From an uncultured Pseudomonadota bacterium (GTDB lineage Bacteria; Pseudomonadota; Gammaproteobacteria; Burkholderiales; SG8-39): a DNA stretch of 64,000 nt. The first letter of the stretch is position 1; each line of letters starts with the position of its first letter. The stretch spans positions 1 through 64,000 of the forward strand of contig CAIXPL010000022.1 in the NCBI GenBank assembly GCA_903921325.1. Direction: 5' to 3'. Below are positions 16,685 through 27,368 of this stretch, in pieces. Position numbers and translations under genes: made by a program. The notes beneath the pieces are model-generated. The model made no database searches. It worked only from the letters and a program-made list of their open reading frames with translations, and was not told the origin of the DNA.

Positions 16685-17065
16685 ATGGTCGATGCCGTTA
16701 TTGCTTTTGCCATCTATCTTGCGACTGCGTCTGTATTCCTCCTGGCCTTTGTGCTTATCTATATCCGATTCACGCCCTACGATGAGTTTGCCCTGATCGC
16801 GCATGACAATACTGCGGTCGCGATCACTCTGTCCGGTGCCGTTCTCGGTTTCACGTTCCCCCTGGTCTCTTCGATTTACTACACCCAGTCGATAGAGGAA
16901 ATGGCGATTTGGGCCGCCATTACCTGTGCGGTGCAGCTTGCCGTGTTCCTCGTGTTGCGCAGGCAGGCAAAGCGGATCGAACAAGGGCACATTGCTTCAG
17001 CGATCATGGTGGCAACGTTTTCGATCGCCGTCGGCATCTTGAATGCGGTCAGCATTAGCCACTGA
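16685..17065 (+). CDS. DUF350 (YjfL-like) small integral membrane protein
   Basis: The product of 126 residues has about four hydrophobic segments and the family's first-helix and loop pattern (AIYLATASVFLLAFVLIYIR, then ALIAHDNTAVAITLSGAVLG). E. coli yjfL, yjfM and yjfC form the same trio of DUF350, DUF1190 and ligase genes. I chose the ATG at 16685 because AGGA lies 8 bases before it. An ATG at 16670 overlapping the ligase stop is also possible. A 6-bp GC hairpin (17098-17117) without a T run follows the gene. The family's function is unknown. Confidence 0.85.
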   Translation: MVDAVIAFAIYLATASVFLLAFVLIYIRFTPYDEFALIAHDNTAVAITLSGAVLGFTFPLVSSIYYTQSIEEMAIWAAITCAVQLAVFLVLRRQAKRIEQGHIASAIMVATFSIAVGILNAVSISH

Positions 17066-17306
17066 CGATTCAAAGTCGGCGCGTCTTTGGCCCTCCTGCC
17101 GCCAGGCATCAGGCGGCGCACAATCGGGAAAGGTGGGCGCACTGCCCGGTTGCCCAAAACCATTCCCACGCCTGTTCACAGCCCTTCCTGGTCCGTGTCA
17201 TGAACCTGGCATACGCCACTGTTACCGTGCGCTGCGGTTCACTGCAGGTGGACGCCCAAGTCACTTGGGTGCCGTGTGCGGCCGACAACTCCAGGAGATT
17301 TCTCAA

Positions 17307-19835
17307 GTGAAACTCAAATCGGTACTCCTCATTGCGTCGGCTGTCGCCGGTGCGATGATCTCTGGCTGCGGTAGCAGCGACAGCTCAACCGCCGCGGCGC
17401 CGACCTCGACGCGCACCATTGTGATGGTCTGGGACGGCTTGCGGCCCGACTCGATCAACCCGACCGACACGCCCAACCTGTACAACCTGCGGCAAAGCGG
17501 CGTGAACTTCGCCGATAACCACTCGACCTACCCGACGTTCACCATGATGAACGGTCAGAGTTTTGCCTCGGGCTCTTTCCCAGGCCCGGCGGCTGCGAAC
17601 ACCACGGCCGGCACCGGCAGCGGGTTCTACGGCAACACCTATTGGGCGGGTCAGAGTGATACGACCCTTACGGCAGGATCGGAAGATGCCAACTCGAGCA
17701 CCTTCATCGGCAGCGCGACTGTGGCGGTCGGTGCCGGCACAACACTGTTCGTTGAACCCGTATTTACCGAAGACCATCTGATCCTTGATCAGTTGAACGC
17801 GTATTACAAGACTCAGGGCGATGTCGGCCTGCTGCTGGTCAAATCGCTGTTTGCGACCGCGCAGGCGGCTGGCTTGAAGACCGCGGCGATCGGAAAGTCC
17901 GGTGCTGCCTTCATTCAGGATTTCACGCAAAGCACGGCGACCAGCGCTGTATTTGTGGATGAAAACTCCGTGCGGCCGGCCAAACTGGTGAAAGACCTGG
18001 TCGCCGCCGGCTACCCGCTGCCGCTCAACACCAAGAATGATGTTCAGTACGCCGGTGCGAACGACCCGACTGGTACGGCAGGCGGGTTGACGACCTACAT
18101 GAGCACCCAGTTCCCTGCGGCACCGACCTATTTCGGTGGTGCAGTGACGCTGCAGACTGCCGCGTACGCCGATCCGGTCACCAACACCGGCGGGTTGATT
18201 GCCGCGAACGATCCCTCCGACAACGCGCAGGGCGCAACCGAAGACCCTTCCAACAAATACATGATGCATGTGTACAAGGACTTCATCCTGCCCAACGCAA
18301 GCTACCGGCCTGACCTCACGCTGATCTGGTTTCGTACACCGGACAATGTCGAGCACAGTTACGGTCCAGGTTCTCCCAACGCGCTGGCCGGTCTGCGTTC
18401 GCAGGATGCCCGTCTGGGTGAGTTGATCACTGCGCTGAAAGACAATGGTCTGGACACCACAACCAACATCATCGTCGTGTCTGACCACGGTCACAGCACG
18501 GTCTCGGGTCCTGTCACCACGTTCCCGCTGATTGCGCTCACTCCGAACTCGAGTGCAGCCGTGGCCTACACCTATGGACCCAATGGCGCCGCCTACCCCG
18601 GCACGACCACCAATACCGGCACAGCGTTGGGGGCCACCACGACCAATACCGGTAGTTTTCGTAGTACCACGGTCGCCACGGATCCAACCAAACCTGCAAC
18701 GTTCGGTAACTTGAGCACGGCCACCCCCGGCGGCTATTCGTTCTCTGGTGATATTCGAATCGCTGATCTGCTGTACTACCGTGGTCTGAATGCTTATGAC
18801 GGTAGCGGTTGCTCAAGTTCCTTCATGGCGGGTCTGGTCGCCGGTACGACGCCAGTGCTCCTGCAGAAGAAGGAAACCTCAGTGGGTCAGTATTGCAATC
18901 CGGTCGTAGGTGCTGCCAACGTCGCGGTGAAAACCTATATGGGCATCAGCGATGTACCGGGCCCGAGCCAGACACTGGGTGGACGTGCCAATTTCCAGCT
19001 TCCCTCGAAGAGCGCGACCTACGCCGCAAACTTCGTGATGTCGACCAATCAGGGCGGTTCGGATTTCATTTACGTACCCTCCGGTAACCAGGCCACGGTC
19101 GCCGCAGTTGTGAAATCTCTGCAGCAACGTCAGGAAATCGGAGCGATATTTGTCGCGAGCAAGTATCTGGTGTCGTCTGCCTCGCCCGCGATCAACGGTG
19201 TCATGCCGATGTCGGCGGTCAATCTTGAGAACACGACCCGCGCCGGCAAAGGTCAACCCGATATCGTGGTCAGCTTCAACTGGGATGGCACCATCGTCTC
19301 GACGACATCGACCATCGACGCAGGCACGGTGAGCCATGTGGGCCAGATGGTGCAGGGCATGCCCGGCACCACGTTCGAGAGTTTTGCCGCACGCCATGGC
19401 ATGCATGGCAGCATGGGTACCACTGATGTGCACAACACCTTGATCGCCAACGGACCGTCGTTCAAGATCGGTTATGTCGACACATTCCCGAGCGGCAATG
19501 TCGACGTGGCGCCCACAGTTGCCTATGTGTTGGGCACTTCGATGTCACAAGCGCAGGGGCGGATTCTTTCCGAGGCTATCGTAGGCAGCGTGGCAACTCC
19601 GACGGTGGTGTCGCAAGTGCTTGATCCAAGCGCCTTTGGCGTCACCAAGCTTGCCACTGGTCTCGTTCACGAATCGTTGACCGATCAGACCGGTGTCAAG
19701 GCGGCGACGGTTGCCAATGGCGACCCGGCCACGCTGTCAGTGGGTAGCTATTCGATCAACATGGCGGTCAAGGATCTGACACTGAATGGTGCGAAGTACC
19801 GCTACTTCGACTACGCTCAACCAGTCAGAAACTGA
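17307..19835 (+). CDS. Large alkaline-phosphatase-superfamily lipoprotein (phosphodiesterase/pyrophosphatase type)
   Basis: The 842-residue product starts with a lipoprotein signal (lipobox ISGC, Cys21). It then has the metal-binding motifs of type I phosphodiesterase/nucleotide pyrophosphatases: VWDGLRPDS, the nucleophile region NHSTYPTFTMMNG, WFRTPDNVEHSYGPGS, VVSDHGHS, and far downstream RHGMHGSMGTTDVHN with the last His ligand. Inserts of low-complexity Thr/Gly sequence (about 410-470) lengthen it well beyond the usual 400-500 residues. The GTG at 17307 is supported by AGGAGA 8 bases upstream; the longer frame from 17043 has no signal peptide. The substrate is unknown. It would act in the periplasm or at the cell surface, and an exported protein gene follows 19 bases later. 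Confidence 0.82.
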   Translation: MKLKSVLLIASAVAGAMISGCGSSDSSTAAAPTSTRTIVMVWDGLRPDSINPTDTPNLYNLRQSGVNFADNHSTYPTFTMMNGQSFASGSFPGPAAANTTAGTGSGFYGNTYWAGQSDTTLTAGSEDANSSTFIGSATVAVGAGTTLFVEPVFTEDHLILDQLNAYYKTQGDVGLLLVKSLFATAQAAGLKTAAIGKSGAAFIQDFTQSTATSAVFVDENSVRPAKLVKDLVAAGYPLPLNTKNDVQYAGANDPTGTAGGLTTYMSTQFPAAPTYFGGAVTLQTAAYADPVTNTGGLIAANDPSDNAQGATEDPSNKYMMHVYKDFILPNASYRPDLTLIWFRTPDNVEHSYGPGSPNALAGLRSQDARLGELITALKDNGLDTTTNIIVVSDHGHSTVSGPVTTFPLIALTPNSSAAVAYTYGPNGAAYPGTTTNTGTALGATTTNTGSFRSTTVATDPTKPATFGNLSTATPGGYSFSGDIRIADLLYYRGLNAYDGSGCSSSFMAGLVAGTTPVLLQKKETSVGQYCNPVVGAANVAVKTYMGISDVPGPSQTLGGRANFQLPSKSATYAANFVMSTNQGGSDFIYVPSGNQATVAAVVKSLQQRQEIGAIFVASKYLVSSASPAINGVMPMSAVNLENTTRAGKGQPDIVVSFNWDGTIVSTTSTIDAGTVSHVGQMVQGMPGTTFESFAARHGMHGSMGTTDVHNTLIANGPSFKIGYVDTFPSGNVDVAPTVAYVLGTSMSQAQGRILSEAIVGSVATPTVVSQVLDPSAFGVTKLATGLVHESLTDQTGVKAATVANGDPATLSVGSYSINMAVKDLTLNGAKYRYFDYAQPVRN

Positions 19836-19854
19836 CTCCAAAAGGACTTCATCC

Positions 19855-20586
19855 GTGACTCTGCTCCCGACTCAACGGGAGCGGCAAGTTCGCTCCGCCA
19901 CCCCCCGGGTGGCGGTTGCGTTTCTGCTTGCCGCTACCGCACTGCTTAACGTCTCTGCCATTTCGGCCGCAACGCCGGCGGATGCCGCTACGAGCGTGGC
20001 GTCGAATTTTGATCAGGTATTTTCTGCAACGGGTGAACCCAGCGCAGTCCATTACAAGGCGCACTATCAGCTTCGTGGCGCCGAGCATGAACTGGAAGTC
20101 TGGCGCGATGGCAAGACCCGTGTGAGGCGCCGCACCGGTGTAACGAGCGATGCCTACATTACACGGGTCGGAACGCAAGAAGATTGGCAGATGATTCTCT
20201 TGGACCATCAGCGCCACGCCGCTGCTCATCTCGACCGGCAGAGTCTGATGAAACTGGGTAATTTTACCGACTGGTTTGACTGGTCACACGGTCTGATTCG
20301 TCCGTTCGGTCCTCACCATGTGTCCGCGGGAAAACGGCCCGACGCGCTCGTGGGCAGCGCCATCGAGGCCTGCGATTGGTATGACCTCAAAGTAAAGGAA
20401 ACGACCAGCCACATCTGCTGGAGCCCCCGAGTGCGCTTGCCCCTGTTGATCGCGCCCGAGAGGGCGACACATCCGGCATGGAAAATTGTCTCGCTCGACA
20501 CGCGACCCATTGCCGCATCGGTATTCGTGGTCAATGACAAGGGCTATCAGAAAACAGATGCCGCCCGTGACATTTTGGATGACTAG
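19855..20586 (+). CDS. Exported protein of unknown function, partner of the phosphatase lipoprotein
   Basis: The 243-residue product has an N-terminal signal (VAVAFLLAATALLNVSAISA) and no domain I recognise. The middle is rich in Trp and charged residues (LEVWRDGKTRVRRR, NFTDWFDWSHG), and two Cys (near CDWYDL and HICW) may form a disulfide. The GTG start follows AAAGG by about ten bases. It lies 19 bases after the phosphatase-like gene and is probably co-transcribed, which suggests a shared role at the envelope. Confidence 0.6.
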   Translation: MTLLPTQRERQVRSATPRVAVAFLLAATALLNVSAISAATPADAATSVASNFDQVFSATGEPSAVHYKAHYQLRGAEHELEVWRDGKTRVRRRTGVTSDAYITRVGTQEDWQMILLDHQRHAAAHLDRQSLMKLGNFTDWFDWSHGLIRPFGPHHVSAGKRPDALVGSAIEACDWYDLKVKETTSHICWSPRVRLPLLIAPERATHPAWKIVSLDTRPIAASVFVVNDKGYQKTDAARDILDD

Positions 20587-20592
20587 GGATAT

Positions 20593-21873
20593 CTAGTGAT
20601 GTCCCGGTCCGGCATCCAGTTCGCGTTGCAATTGCTCTGTGTCCAAATCACCTGTCCATTTCGCCACCACAATCGTGGCAACGCCATTGCCGACCAGATT
20701 CGTCAGTGCGCGGGCCTCGGACATGAAGCGGTCAATACCGAGAATCAGCGCCAGACCAGTGACGGGCACGGCACCAACCGCTGATAGTGTGGCGGCGAGC
20801 ACGATGAATCCGCTCCCCGTCACACCGGCGGCCCCTTTGCTGGTGAGCATCAGCACGGCCAGCAGCGTGAGTTGCTGCACCAACGTCATCTCTGTATTGG
20901 TCGCCTGGGCGATGAACACCGCCGCCATGGTGAGGTAGATCGACGTGCCGTCCAGGTTGAACGAATAACCGGTCGGGATTACCAACCCGACGACCGACTT
21001 GTGTGCGCCCAGTCGCTCCATCTTGTTCATCATGCCGGGCAGCGCCGATTCACTGCTCGATGTGCCAAGAACGATCAGCAATTCTTCCCTGATGTACTTG
21101 ATGAGCTTCCAAACCGAGAAACCGTGGGCGCGGGCAATGATCCCGAGCACCACAAAAATGAAAATCAGGCAGGTGCCGTAAAACGCCGCCATCAATTGAC
21201 CCAGGGAAAATAGCGATCCGAGGCCATATTTGCCGATTGTGAAGGCCATGGCACCGAACGCACCGATCGGCGCCGCCCGCATGATGTAGCCCACGATGCC
21301 AAAGAGCACCTGAGAGGTCTTCTCGATCCAGTCAAAGACGAGAGATCCGCGCCCGCCGGCGCGTTGCAGCGCGAAGCCAAACAGGACGGATATCAACAGC
21401 ACTTGCAGAATGTCGCCCTTGGCAAAGGCATCGATCAAGGTGCTCGGAATGATGTTGAGCAGGAAATCGACCGTACCGACCATCTTGCCTGGACCGGTAT
21501 AGGCCGACACCGCCTTGGTATCGAGACTCGCCGGGTCAATGTTCATGCCACTGCCAGGCTGCAACACGTTGATGATCAGCAGGCCCACCAACAGGGCAAT
21601 CGTGCTCACCACTTCGAAGTACAGCAACGCAAGTCCCCCGGTCTTGCCGACCTTCTTCATATCCTCCATGCCGGCAATGCCCACCACCACGGTGCAGAAG
21701 ATGATTGGCGCTATGATCATCTTGATCAGCTTGATGAAACCATCACCAAGGGGCTTCATCGCTGCACCGGTTTCTGGCCAGAAATGTCCTAGGACCACAC
21801 CGACGATGATCGCCGTGATCACCTGGAAATACAGGGATCGATACAGGGGTTTTTTGCTGGATGCTGAATCCAT
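20593..21873 (-). CDS. dctA: DctA-type dicarboxylate/amino acid:cation symporter
   Basis: The 426-residue product is a DAACS-family inner membrane carrier that brings in C4-dicarboxylates such as succinate, fumarate and malate with cations. Family hallmarks are the serine-rich [20 protein letters not shown] hairpin, [19 protein letters not shown] and the [18 protein letters not shown] segment. Eight or more hydrophobic helices are visible. I chose the ATG at 21873 because it follows CGGAG at 7 bases and starts [17 protein letters not shown], as DctA proteins do; the frame extends 31 residues further up without support. It converges with the exported-protein gene and stands alone. Confidence 0.92.
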   Translation of the reverse strand: MDSASSKKPLYRSLYFQVITAIIVGVVLGHFWPETGAAMKPLGDGFIKLIKMIIAPIIFCTVVVGIAGMEDMKKVGKTGGLALLYFEVVSTIALLVGLLIINVLQPGSGMNIDPASLDTKAVSAYTGPGKMVGTVDFLLNIIPSTLIDAFAKGDILQVLLISVLFGFALQRAGGRGSLVFDWIEKTSQVLFGIVGYIMRAAPIGAFGAMAFTIGKYGLGSLFSLGQLMAAFYGTCLIFIFVVLGIIARAHGFSVWKLIKYIREELLIVLGTSSSESALPGMMNKMERLGAHKSVVGLVIPTGYSFNLDGTSIYLTMAAVFIAQATNTEMTLVQQLTLLAVLMLTSKGAAGVTGSGFIVLAATLSAVGAVPVTGLALILGIDRFMSEARALTNLVGNGVATIVVAKWTGDLDTEQLQRELDAGPGHH

Positions 21874-21978
21874 GAGTGTCTCCGTCTGCGAGGCGTCCGC
21901 TGCCCCGTTCTTTGGCAGATAGTAGCCCAAGGATGACACGATCGGTATCCGCTGTGTCCACGGCACCTCGTCTGACCT

Positions 21979-22251
21979 ATGATGCTGATCAAATCACCGC
22001 TCGCGATCCTCTCGATGGTCACGTCCTCGCAGTACTTGAAGGTCAAAGTCAAACCCAATGCCAGCGTCAGTGCGCTTCAATCCCTTGAGGACGGCACCTG
22101 GTTTGCGCAATTGAAGTCACCGCCCGTTGATGGCAAGGCCAATGCCGAGCTGATCGGTTTGGTGGCACGCTATTTCGGCTGCGCCCGTTCATCGGTGCTT
22201 ATTCGCAGCGGCGCCGGGGCAAGACTGAAGCTGGTGAGAATCAGCACCTGA
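21979..22251 (+). CDS. DUF167 (YggU) family protein
   Basis: The 90-residue product carries the family's [33 protein letters not shown] and [14 protein letters not shown] blocks. Family members are small cytoplasmic alpha/beta proteins of unknown function found in bacteria and eukaryotes. The start is uncertain. ATG codons at 21979, 21982 and 22015 are possible, and the last would place the first conserved strand near the N-terminus. The rmuC gene follows after 16 bases. Confidence 0.85.
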   Translation: MMLIKSPLAILSMVTSSQYLKVKVKPNASVSALQSLEDGTWFAQLKSPPVDGKANAELIGLVARYFGCARSSVLIRSGAGARLKLVRIST

Positions 22252-22267
22252 GCAACGGACCCTATCC

Positions 22268-23743
22268 ATGACTATCGATGCGCTGAATGTGTCGTCGGGA
22301 CTGATCGGTCTTGCGCTTGGGGCGCTGTTGGTTGCGATCGTGCTGCGGGCTAACCACGTTCGCGAGCTTGCTCGACGGATCCGTCAAACCGAGGAGCAGA
22401 CTCGCGCGCAGGCCGCCGTGAGCATAGCCACGCTCAATGAGCGCCTCAATCGCCTGCCACAGATGGAGGCGCGCGAGATGCGCCTGGAGGCGCTGCTGAG
22501 CGCGGCGCGTCAGGAGATCGCTTCGCTCAAGACACGCCTGGAGGCCGAACGCGAGCAGTCCGCCGACAAGCTCGTTTTGTTGAGTGAAGCGCGCCAGGGC
22601 TTCACTGATCAATTCAAGAACCTTGCCAACGAAATCCTTGAGGACAAGTCGCGTCGATTCATCGAACAGAATCAGACTCAGCTTGGCCAGTTGCTCGACC
22701 CGCTCCGAGCGCGCATCGCTGAGTTCCGCAGTACGCTGGAGGATATTCATCGGCACGACACCGCCCAACAGGCGAGCTTGCAAAGCGAACTGCAGCAGAT
22801 GAAGGACATCAATATGCGCATGACGCGCGAGGCCCATGAATTGGCCACCGCGTTGCGTGGAGAGGTCAAGGCACAAGGCAACTGGGGCGAACTGGTGCTC
22901 GATAACGTGCTGCAACGCAGCGGATTACGCGAAGGCGACGATTACCGGCGCGAGGTGAGCTTTGCAACCGAAGAGGGTCGCAGGCGCCCCGATGTGATTG
23001 TCGATCTGCCGCAGCACAAACACTTGGTGATCGACGCCAAGGTCTCGCTCAACGCGTATACCCGCTATGTCAATGCAAGTGACCCGGCGGCGGCCGAATT
23101 GGCCCTGCGCGAGCATGTTGCGGCGGTGGTGGCACGCATTGATGAACTCTCCGATCGGCGTTATTTTGAATTGCCGGGACTTGACTCCCCTGAGCTTGTG
23201 TTCCTGTTCATGCCGATCGAATCGGCGCTGGTTGCGGCGCTGCGCGCCGACGAAACCCTTTTGTTGCGAGCCATTGAACGTCAGGTGCTGATCGCAACAC
23301 CTACGACGTTGCTATCGAGCCTGCAGATTGTTCGGCAACTCTGGCGTTTTGAGCAGCAAAACGCGCATAGCGCCGAGCTCGCCGAACGTGCAGGCAAGGT
23401 CTACAAGAAGCTGCTCGGATTCTTGGAGAGCATGGAGGGGTTGGGCCGCCAATTGGATCGCGCTCGCGAATCGTTTGGTGCGGCGATGGGGCAACTCTAT
23501 TCCGGCAAGGGCAACCTCATCAGCCAGGCGCGCGAATTTGAGCGCCTTGGCGTAGCGGTGCAGGCGCCACTGCCCGATTCTGCGCCATTTAGCCTGTTGA
23601 GCGCGATTGGCCTGCCAGTGTCACAATCGGATCCTGGCGAGGACGCGACCAACCTGGCAATGACACAATTGCAGGATGCCAAGGCTGGAAACCGTGGGGC
23701 AGCGCCACAGTCCGATCTTGGTGAAGATGCCAACGGCCCGTGA
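22268..23743 (+). CDS. rmuC: RmuC-family DNA recombination protein
   Basis: The product of 491 residues has an N-terminal membrane helix (about 10-28) and a long coiled-coil (about 30-200). The RmuC nuclease-like domain follows: [41 protein letters not shown], then [14 protein letters not shown]. The PDxx(V/I)D...DAK pattern is that of a PD-(D/E)XK-type fold. RmuC limits inversions at short inverted repeats. The tail after residue 440 is low in complexity and repeats SQSDPGEDA and PQSDLGEDA, which is unusual. The gene sits between DUF167 and an MFS carrier, with short gaps. Confidence 0.92.
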   Translation: MTIDALNVSSGLIGLALGALLVAIVLRANHVRELARRIRQTEEQTRAQAAVSIATLNERLNRLPQMEAREMRLEALLSAARQEIASLKTRLEAEREQSADKLVLLSEARQGFTDQFKNLANEILEDKSRRFIEQNQTQLGQLLDPLRARIAEFRSTLEDIHRHDTAQQASLQSELQQMKDINMRMTREAHELATALRGEVKAQGNWGELVLDNVLQRSGLREGDDYRREVSFATEEGRRRPDVIVDLPQHKHLVIDAKVSLNAYTRYVNASDPAAAELALREHVAAVVARIDELSDRRYFELPGLDSPELVFLFMPIESALVAALRADETLLLRAIERQVLIATPTTLLSSLQIVRQLWRFEQQNAHSAELAERAGKVYKKLLGFLESMEGLGRQLDRARESFGAAMGQLYSGKGNLISQAREFERLGVAVQAPLPDSAPFSLLSAIGLPVSQSDPGEDATNLAMTQLQDAKAGNRGAAPQSDLGEDANGP

Positions 23744-23759
23744 TCAAGGGGTACACATA

Positions 23760-25067
23760 ATGACCAGAGAGACAATCCAGGCAGTGGCCACCAAACCCAG
23801 CCAATGGGCCTCTGTGCTACGCGTTACAAGCGGCAATTTTCTCGAGCAATTCGATTTCTTCTTGTTTGGTTTCTACGCAACGCATATTGCGCGCACGTTC
23901 TTTCCGTCGCAAAGCGAGTTTGCGTCGCTCATGCTCACGTTCAGTGCGTTCGGGGCCGGATTCCTGATGCGCCCGCTCGGTGCGATTGTGCTCGGTGCTT
24001 ATATCGATCAGGTGGGGCGACGCAAAGGGTTGATTGTCACCCTGGGCATCATGGCGTGCGGCACCCTGATGATTGCTTTGGTCCCTGGTTACGCATCGAT
24101 CGGACTGTTCGCACCTTTGCTGGTGCTGCTCGGGCGGCTGTTGCAGGGGTTCTCTGCCGGGGCTGAATTGGGTGGTGTGTCAGTGTATCTGGCCGAGATG
24201 TCCACGCCGGGTAACAAGGGTTTCTATACCAGTTGGCAATCGGCCAGCCAGCAGGTGGCCATTGTCGTGTCGGCGGCGCTGGGCTATGGGCTGAATCAAA
24301 CCATGGCTGCGGATACGGTGAACGCTTGGGGTTGGCGTATTCCGTTTTTCGTCGGCTGCGCGATCATTCCACTGATTTTCTTCCTGCGCCGCTCGCTGCT
24401 TGAAACCGATGAGTTCAAATCTCGCACCCATCACCCCAGCACTCGAGAGGTGTTTCAGTCCATGGCACAGAACTGGTCGGTGGTCATCCAGGGCATGCTG
24501 ATGGTGGCCCTGACGACCACAACGTTCTACCTGATTACGGTCTATACCCCCACGTTCGGCAAGACCGTGCTCAAACTCACGGCATCAGACAGTCTGATTG
24601 TCGCTTTCTGCGTGGGAATTTCCAATTTCATCTGGTTACCGATCGGTGGTGCAATTTCCGATCGCATTGGCCGCCGACCGGTCCTGGTCGGCATGTCGAT
24701 ACTCGCGGTGCTCACGACCTATCCTGCGCTGTCCTGGCTTACTCTTGCACCGGATTTTGTGCGGATGCTGACGGTGCTGCTGTACTTGTCGTTCATTTTT
24801 GGCATGTACAACGGCGCGATGGTGGCAGCGCTCACCGAGGTGATGCCAGCGCAGGTGCGCGTGGCCGGATTCTCACTCGCCTACAGTCTCGCCACCGCTC
24901 TATTCGGCGGCATGACGCCCGTGATCTCAACCTGGTTGATAGAGACCACGGGAGATAAGGCGGCACCTGCGTACTGGATGAGCGCGGCGGCGGTTTGCAG
25001 TCTGATCGGTGCGGTGCTCCTGTATCGGCGAACCGATTGGGAGCGGCCGGCTACGCGCGTGGTCTGA
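23760..25067 (+). CDS. MFS (metabolite:H+ symporter type) organic acid transporter
   Basis: The 435-residue product has about twelve membrane helices and the metabolite:H+ symporter pattern: [25 protein letters not shown] at the first helix (shown in part), [20 protein letters not shown] in loop 2-3, and [20 protein letters not shown] in helix 4. Relatives carry citrate, tricarballylate or similar acids. AAGGGG lies 8 bases before the ATG. Its last 17 bases overlap the 3' end of the convergent molybdenum hydroxylase gene. The substrate is not certain. Confidence 0.88.
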   Translation: MTRETIQAVATKPSQWASVLRVTSGNFLEQFDFFLFGFYATHIARTFFPSQSEFASLMLTFSAFGAGFLMRPLGAIVLGAYIDQVGRRKGLIVTLGIMACGTLMIALVPGYASIGLFAPLLVLLGRLLQGFSAGAELGGVSVYLAEMSTPGNKGFYTSWQSASQQVAIVVSAALGYGLNQTMAADTVNAWGWRIPFFVGCAIIPLIFFLRRSLLETDEFKSRTHHPSTREVFQSMAQNWSVVIQGMLMVALTTTTFYLITVYTPTFGKTVLKLTASDSLIVAFCVGISNFIWLPIGGAISDRIGRRPVLVGMSILAVLTTYPALSWLTLAPDFVRMLTVLLYLSFIFGMYNGAMVAALTEVMPAQVRVAGFSLAYSLATALFGGMTPVISTWLIETTGDKAAPAYWMSAAAVCSLIGAVLLYRRTDWERPATRVV

Positions 25068-27366
25068 CAGCAGAAATCAAGGTCCAGACCGATTCCGGGT
25101 CAATCCAGCTGCTGTTCCATTCAATGCCCTGATCGGAAAACGCGTCGCATAGCGCGTTGATGATCGCACCTGGCACACCGATGATGCCGCCTTCGCCCAG
25201 CCCTTTGACACCGAGCGGATTCAGCGGGGAGGGCGTTTGCCTATGATGGATTTCAATGGGCGGTACGTCGGAGGCAAGCGGCAGCAGGTAATCGGCTAGT
25301 GAGGCGTTCAAGTGCTGGCCTTCATTGTCGTAGCGCACGCGCTCGAGCAGGCAGCCACCGATGCCTTGCACGATTGCACCAATCAACTGACCTTCGGCGA
25401 CCATGGGGTTCAGCAGCGTTCCGGCATCGTGGGCGAGCACGTAACGCAGCAGTTCGACTCGTCCGGTTGCACAATCCACTTCAACGAGCGCCACATGGGT
25501 GCCATAGCCCCAGGTAACTGTGACTGGTTCAAAGTACTCGGTGGCTTTCAGGGGCCCGAGACCAGAGTCCTCGGCCATTTGAGCAACGCGGGCAAGGCTC
25601 ACTTGATGCGCGGGTACGCCCTTCACCCCGACACCCCCGGAGCGCAATTCCAGATCATCGCGGCTACATTCGAGAAGTCCTGCGGCAATGTCCAGCACTT
25701 TGATCCGTAGCGTGTCGCTCGCCATGCACAGCGCCGCCGAGGAATTCACTGCGCTGCGACTGGCGATGGTGCCAAAGCCGCGCTCGATCGCAGCAGAGTC
25801 ACCGATTTGAACGTCAACCAGGGCCGGATCGACCTGCCACTGATCGGCAATGACTTGCGCGAACACTGTCTCATGGCTTTGGCCCTGACTGCACGCACCT
25901 GTAGCGGCGACCAAGCGGCCCGATGAGGTAATGCACACCGTGCCACCTTCAAATGGACCGGCACCGCTGCCCTCGACATAGGCGCTGATGCCTAGCCCGA
26001 TACGCCGGCCCTTGGCGCGCTCAGCACTTTGCCAGGTACGCAATGGGTCGATGCCGCCCATGGCCGAGAGCGCTTGTTCAAAGCTTGCCGGAAAGTCACC
26101 ACTGTCGTAGCGCACCATCACACCGTCGCGATAGGGAATGCCGACCGAGTAGGGCATCTCTTCGGTCTGAATCAAGTTACGTCGTCGTATCTCGACCGGG
26201 TCAAGTCCGAGCTCGCGCGCTGCAATGTCGAGCAGCCGTTCAATCACAAAGGCTGCTTCAGGCCGCCCTACGCCGCGATAAGGTGCATTGGGTGCCTTGT
26301 TGGTCAACACAATTCGCGCACGCAACTGCATATGCTCGATGCGGTACTGGCTGGCGATATGGGTGAGCGTATTGGAGGGTGAACCGATGCCCACCGGGCA
26401 ATAGGCGCCGGAATCCTTGATCAGATCATCGATCAGACCGAGAATGCGCCCACTGCGATCAACAATGAGTTCCGCCTCGTGATGGTCATCGCGTGAGTGC
26501 GGTGAATGGAGCAGGTGTTCGTGCCGGTCCTCCGTCCAGGCAACCGGTCTACCCAACCGACGAGCGAGCCAGGCGACCAGGATTTCCTCCGGGTAGACAT
26601 GGCCCTTCACGCCAAAGCCACCGCCCACGTCCGGCGCAATACAGCGGATCCGTGATTCATCCATGCGCAACTGGCGCGCAAGTTCACGACGCACCCAGTG
26701 CACCACTTGCGTGGCAGACCACACGGTGAGCCGATCGCTGGCTGAGTCATACTGCGCCCGGATTGCACGGCATTCAATGGGTGCCGCGAGCGTGCGGTGA
26801 TTGTCAAATGTTCGCCTTACTCGCAGCACCGTGGGGTCCCTGGCTGAGGGCAGGCAATCGACGTTGCCTGTGCTCAGGGTGAAATCGGCAACGGTGTATT
26901 GCGAGGAGCCGCTATGCAAGGGATCGAGCAGGGCGGGCAACGGGTCGATCTGCACGCGGATCCGGTCAAGCGCATCTTCGGCGATGTAGCGTGACTGCGC
27001 GACCACCAGCGCAATGGGCTCCCCGGCATAGCGCACGGTGTCGAGCGCCATCAAAGGCTGATCGGGGATGTTGATCTGATGTTCGACCCGCTCTGCCCAG
27101 CCAGGCGGTGGCCGATTCTGCATGCCTGGTAGGGCAAGCAGCTCATCCTTCAGATCCTGTGCGGTGAATACCGCAATCACCCCGGGCATGGACAGCGCGG
27201 CCGAGGCATCAATGGACGCCACATGGCCATAGGCATGGGCACTGCGCAAAAAGGCAATCTGGAGTTCGCCAGGCACAGCCATGTCTGCCACGAACCGGCC
27301 CTGGCCGGTGAGCAATCGTCTGTCTTCTTTACGTGGTAGCGGTCGCCCGATCTGATCAATCGGCAT
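25051..27366 (-). CDS. Molybdopterin hydroxylase large subunit (xanthine / CO dehydrogenase family), orphan
   Basis: The product of 771 residues is a complete large subunit: [21 protein letters not shown] start, [46 protein letters not shown] and the C-terminal GVKGLGEGG with the catalytic Glu. Such subunits hold Mo-cytosine-dinucleotide cofactor and hydroxylate aldehydes or N-heterocycles. The FeS (small) and FAD (medium) subunit genes that normally flank it are missing here. It lacks the CODH active-site loop AYxCSFR, so it is not CO dehydrogenase. A Bug binding protein gene lies 2 bases upstream on the same strand, probably in one operon. The missing subunits must be encoded elsewhere. Confidence 0.88.
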   Translation of the reverse strand: MPIDQIGRPLPRKEDRRLLTGQGRFVADMAVPGELQIAFLRSAHAYGHVASIDASAALSMPGVIAVFTAQDLKDELLALPGMQNRPPPGWAERVEHQINIPDQPLMALDTVRYAGEPIALVVAQSRYIAEDALDRIRVQIDPLPALLDPLHSGSSQYTVADFTLSTGNVDCLPSARDPTVLRVRRTFDNHRTLAAPIECRAIRAQYDSASDRLTVWSATQVVHWVRRELARQLRMDESRIRCIAPDVGGGFGVKGHVYPEEILVAWLARRLGRPVAWTEDRHEHLLHSPHSRDDHHEAELIVDRSGRILGLIDDLIKDSGAYCPVGIGSPSNTLTHIASQYRIEHMQLRARIVLTNKAPNAPYRGVGRPEAAFVIERLLDIAARELGLDPVEIRRRNLIQTEEMPYSVGIPYRDGVMVRYDSGDFPASFEQALSAMGGIDPLRTWQSAERAKGRRIGLGISAYVEGSGAGPFEGGTVCITSSGRLVAATGACSQGQSHETVFAQVIADQWQVDPALVDVQIGDSAAIERGFGTIASRSAVNSSAALCMASDTLRIKVLDIAAGLLECSRDDLELRSGGVGVKGVPAHQVSLARVAQMAEDSGLGPLKATEYFEPVTVTWGYGTHVALVEVDCATGRVELLRYVLAHDAGTLLNPMVAEGQLIGAIVQGIGGCLLERVRYDNEGQHLNASLADYLLPLASDVPPIEIHHRQTPSPLNPLGVKGLGEGGIIGVPGAIINALCDAFSDQGIEWNSSWIDPESVWTLISAVRPRA

Positions 27367-27368
27367 GA

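Noticed and set aside
17385-18494. 369-codon minus-strand frame opposite the phosphatase-like lipoprotein gene
   Set aside because: Arg/Val/Gly-rich composition with no known motif. The plus strand carries the metal-binding motifs across the same stretch.
25051-25067. Overlap of the MFS and molybdenum hydroxylase 3' ends as a possible sequence error
   Set aside because: A short tail-to-tail overlap of 17 bases is common. Both C-termini look normal, so no error needs to be assumed.
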